64,000 bases of DNA from an uncultured Marinicella sp. (GTDB lineage: Bacteria; Pseudomonadota; Gammaproteobacteria; Xanthomonadales; Marinicellaceae). This document shows, piece after piece, positions 62,376 to 64,000 of this stretch (position 1 is the stretch's first letter; every line of letters starts with the position of its first letter). The translations under genes were made by a program, and so were the position numbers. The DNA lies in assembly GCA_947502595.1 (NCBI GenBank), contig CANNAM010000006.1, positions 62,001-126,000 on the forward strand. The letters run 5' to 3'. Under the pieces are notes generated by a model. It made no database searches. It was not told the DNA's origin and worked only from the letters and a program-made list of their open reading frames with translations.

Positions 62376-62543
62376 AGCACCGTGGTGTTACATAATGATT
62401 GGGTTTTGCTAGCAACTCACAGTGAAATCTAGATCCGTGGCTTGTAATTCTATTAACTGATAAACTCACCTGTCCCAAACCTTCACACCATAGACACAAA
62501 ACTAAAAGCCCTGTGTTACTATATTTGCCCTCTTAAGCTGCTG

Positions 62544-63368
62544 ATGGTTGAATTGATTTTTATGGGTACTGTGTATATTTATCTGATGATTGGATTGTTA
62601 TTGGCAGGTGGCACCTATCAGTTTTTTAAATGGCGCAAAGCCAAGAGAAGACAACTTCTGTTCTCGATAGAAACACCCAAAACATGGCTAGAGCACATCA
62701 AAAACAATGTGGCCATTTATCATTTTTTGCCTAAAGAACTGCAACAGGAATTGCTGGGCCACATCAATATATTTCTGGCTGAAAAATATTTTTCAGGTCA
62801 TGCTGGTTTAGAAGTAACTGATGAAATGCGCGTCACCATAGCTGCCCAAGCTTGCTTACTTTTACTGAATCGCAAAACCAATTACTACCCACATCTAAAA
62901 ACCATCAGGATTTACCCGGCTGGATTTAAAAATCCCAAGCATGCTGATCAGCCCGGACATCACCTGGGTGAGTCATGGGTAAGAGGACCAGTGGTGCTTT
63001 CTTGGTCTGACACCATTCACGGAGGTAAGAATGCCAAAGATGGCACCAATGTAGTGATACATGAATTTGCCCACCAATTGGACCAAGCCGATGGTGCCGG
63101 TGATGGCCGGCCTTGGATAGACAGCGCACTGATAAAAACCTGGGGCAAAGTCATGAGCAAGGAGTTCAAGAGCTTAATGATCAAAGCCAAACTCCGAAAC
63201 CGGACTTTCTTCAATTTTTATGGTGCCACCAACCCAGCCGAATTTTTTGCAGTTATTTCTGAGCATTTCTACGAGCAACCCAGAACTTTCAAGCGTAAAC
63301 ACCCAGACTTATACCAGGTATTGGTTAATTACTACAAAGTGGATCCTGCCACTTGGCTACACAAATGA
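62544..63368 (+). CDS. mtfA: MtfA-like zinc peptidase (M90 family)
   Basis: 274 residues, close to E. coli MtfA. An N-terminal membrane helix (VYIYLMIGLLLAGGTYQFF) is followed by the peptidase domain: IPAQACLLLLN-like segment (TIAAQACLLLLNRKTNYYPH), GPVVLSWSDTIHGG, and the zinc motif HEFAH at about 173 in VVIHEFAHQLDQADGAGDGRP. NPAEFFAVISEHFYEQP supplies a further Glu ligand. MtfA binds and inactivates the repressor Mlc and is an aminopeptidase. The membrane helix is an addition relative to E. coli MtfA. Confidence 0.9.
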   Translation: MVELIFMGTVYIYLMIGLLLAGGTYQFFKWRKAKRRQLLFSIETPKTWLEHIKNNVAIYHFLPKELQQELLGHINIFLAEKYFSGHAGLEVTDEMRVTIAAQACLLLLNRKTNYYPHLKTIRIYPAGFKNPKHADQPGHHLGESWVRGPVVLSWSDTIHGGKNAKDGTNVVIHEFAHQLDQADGAGDGRPWIDSALIKTWGKVMSKEFKSLMIKAKLRNRTFFNFYGATNPAEFFAVISEHFYEQPRTFKRKHPDLYQVLVNYYKVDPATWLHK

Positions 63369-63468
63369 GGACAAACATAACTCAGCTTAGGGCCGGTTAA
63401 TTTTCTGTTCTATGTAACCATGACCATTTTCATGCGTTGATAGTACTGTCCTTGAACAGAGAATTAAC

Positions 63469-63603
63469 ATGACTCAAATAAGTACCCACATTCTGAATTT
63501 TATTAAAATCAGTGGCATAACCACCTTTATATTTGGTGGTTTATTGGCACAGAGTTATGCAATCATTTTAATCACGGATTCAATTTTAAAAATTAAAAAT
63601 TAA
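63469..63603 (+). CDS. Possible 44-residue membrane peptide
   Basis: A short frame starting MTQISTHILNFIKISGITTF has one or two hydrophobic stretches (TFIFGGLLAQSYAIILI). A CAGAGA sequence lies upstream. No family recognised. The rest of 63369-63898 shows no gene. Confidence 0.25.
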   Translation: MTQISTHILNFIKISGITTFIFGGLLAQSYAIILITDSILKIKN

Positions 63604-63898
63604 TGGTCTTTAATCCAGCTCACTGACCGGAAAATCAATTGGTAAATCTGTTCAGATAAAACCCAAGCTTTACTGATGTAATTAGGTGAAGAACAAACAA
63701 CAACTATTAATTTCAGTATTGAATACTTATATAGTTGAGCAGGGCGGAATGATTGTTTGTACAATCTGATAACTTCATTTATTACACACCCATGGCGGGT
63801 GAAAAATATTGGATATCAAACCATGCTTGCAGTATTATCTAGAGTCCCCAGGATGCAAGTTTATACAGAAATCAATCATCAAGATAAAGGCAATAGTA

Positions 63899-64000
63899 AT
63901 GAATAATAAAAACATAACCTCTGAAGAAGCCCAAGAAATAATTAGGCTGGCAAATATTTTGTATTTTAAATTTGGATCTTATGAAAAAACCAAATGGATG
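63899..64000 (+). CDS. Start of an unidentified gene running off the right edge
   Basis: An ATG at 63899 preceded by AAAGG opens a frame of 34 codons to the window end (MNNKNITSEEAQEIIRLANI...). Charged, helical, no recognisable domain in the visible part. Confidence 0.4.
   Translation, partial: MNNKNITSEEAQEIIRLANILYFKFGSYEKTKWM

Noticed and set aside
62117-62395. 92-codon plus-strand frame upstream of mtfA
   Set aside because: No ribosome-binding site and no domain. It overlaps an opposite-strand frame of similar weak quality.
1-64000. Prophage, insertion sequence or integrative element
   Set aside because: No transposase, integrase, phage structural gene or tRNA-anchored attachment repeat was found; the only mobile-looking DNA is the small repeats at 29.2-30.6 kb.

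Overview
The window looks like chromosome of a free-living, probably marine gammaproteobacterium of low-40s % G+C (judged by eye). The gammaproteobacterial signs are FabR, the divergent rluC/rne pair, the rsfS-rlmH and maf-rng-yhdP-tldD blocks, LolD/LolC, MtfA and OvoA. A Marinicella-like lineage is a guess from the style of the secreted proteins, not something the sequence proves. I see no transposase, integrase, prophage, rRNA or CRISPR array.

Layout. Positions 1-5 kb: short HPF/RaiA protein, tRNA-Leu(CAA), FabR, an FAH-family hydrolase, a secreted beta-helix protein and RluC. Positions 5-13 kb: RNase E with a 25-unit KKPAD repeat tail, ComEC, LolD/LolC and an amphipathic-repeat lipoprotein. 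Positions 13-27 kb: extracellular nuclease, OmpA-like porin, a hybrid histidine kinase/LuxR regulator pair, an NnrS-like membrane protein, a second secreted beta-helix protein, a c-type monoheme protein, MgtE and a DIP1984-family protein. Positions 27-31 kb: two secreted proteins, two near-identical 132-bp repeats and a related palindromic element. Positions 30-34 kb: cobalamin adenosyltransferase diverging from gcvT-gcvH-gcvPA. Positions 34-41 kb: a DUF2937 protein, cyclophilin, then a run of exported hydrolases (S9 peptidase, M20D amidohydrolase, lipase-like lipoprotein) and another secreted protein. Positions 41-50 kb: a minus-strand block tldD, pqiA-like, yhdP, rng, maf, rlmH, rsfS. Positions 50-54 kb: an ovothiol pair, ovoA and a probable ovoB.

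The most striking region is 54.0-62.1 kb. On the minus strand lie three copies of a two-gene cassette: a 54-58-residue peptide, then a translationally coupled or adjacent exported TPR-transmembrane-GGDEF protein. Two of the peptides lie on either side of a tetrapyrrole-methylase-fold protein that closely resembles split-borosin alpha-N-methyltransferases (SonM type). The peptides share an N-terminal leader (x-LE-x-[IL]GQ-x-x-S-[IV]HQ) and end in a short Cys-containing hydrophobic stretch followed by P-x-DDDE. I read this as an apparently undescribed borosin RiPP locus in which each precursor is paired with its own membrane diguanylate cyclase. A GNAT gene with a TTG start lies inside the locus.

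A second recurrent signal is a D-x-I-F-x-x-x-F-E motif at or near the C-terminus of four exported proteins, and an internal variant in a fifth. It may be a sorting or processing tag.
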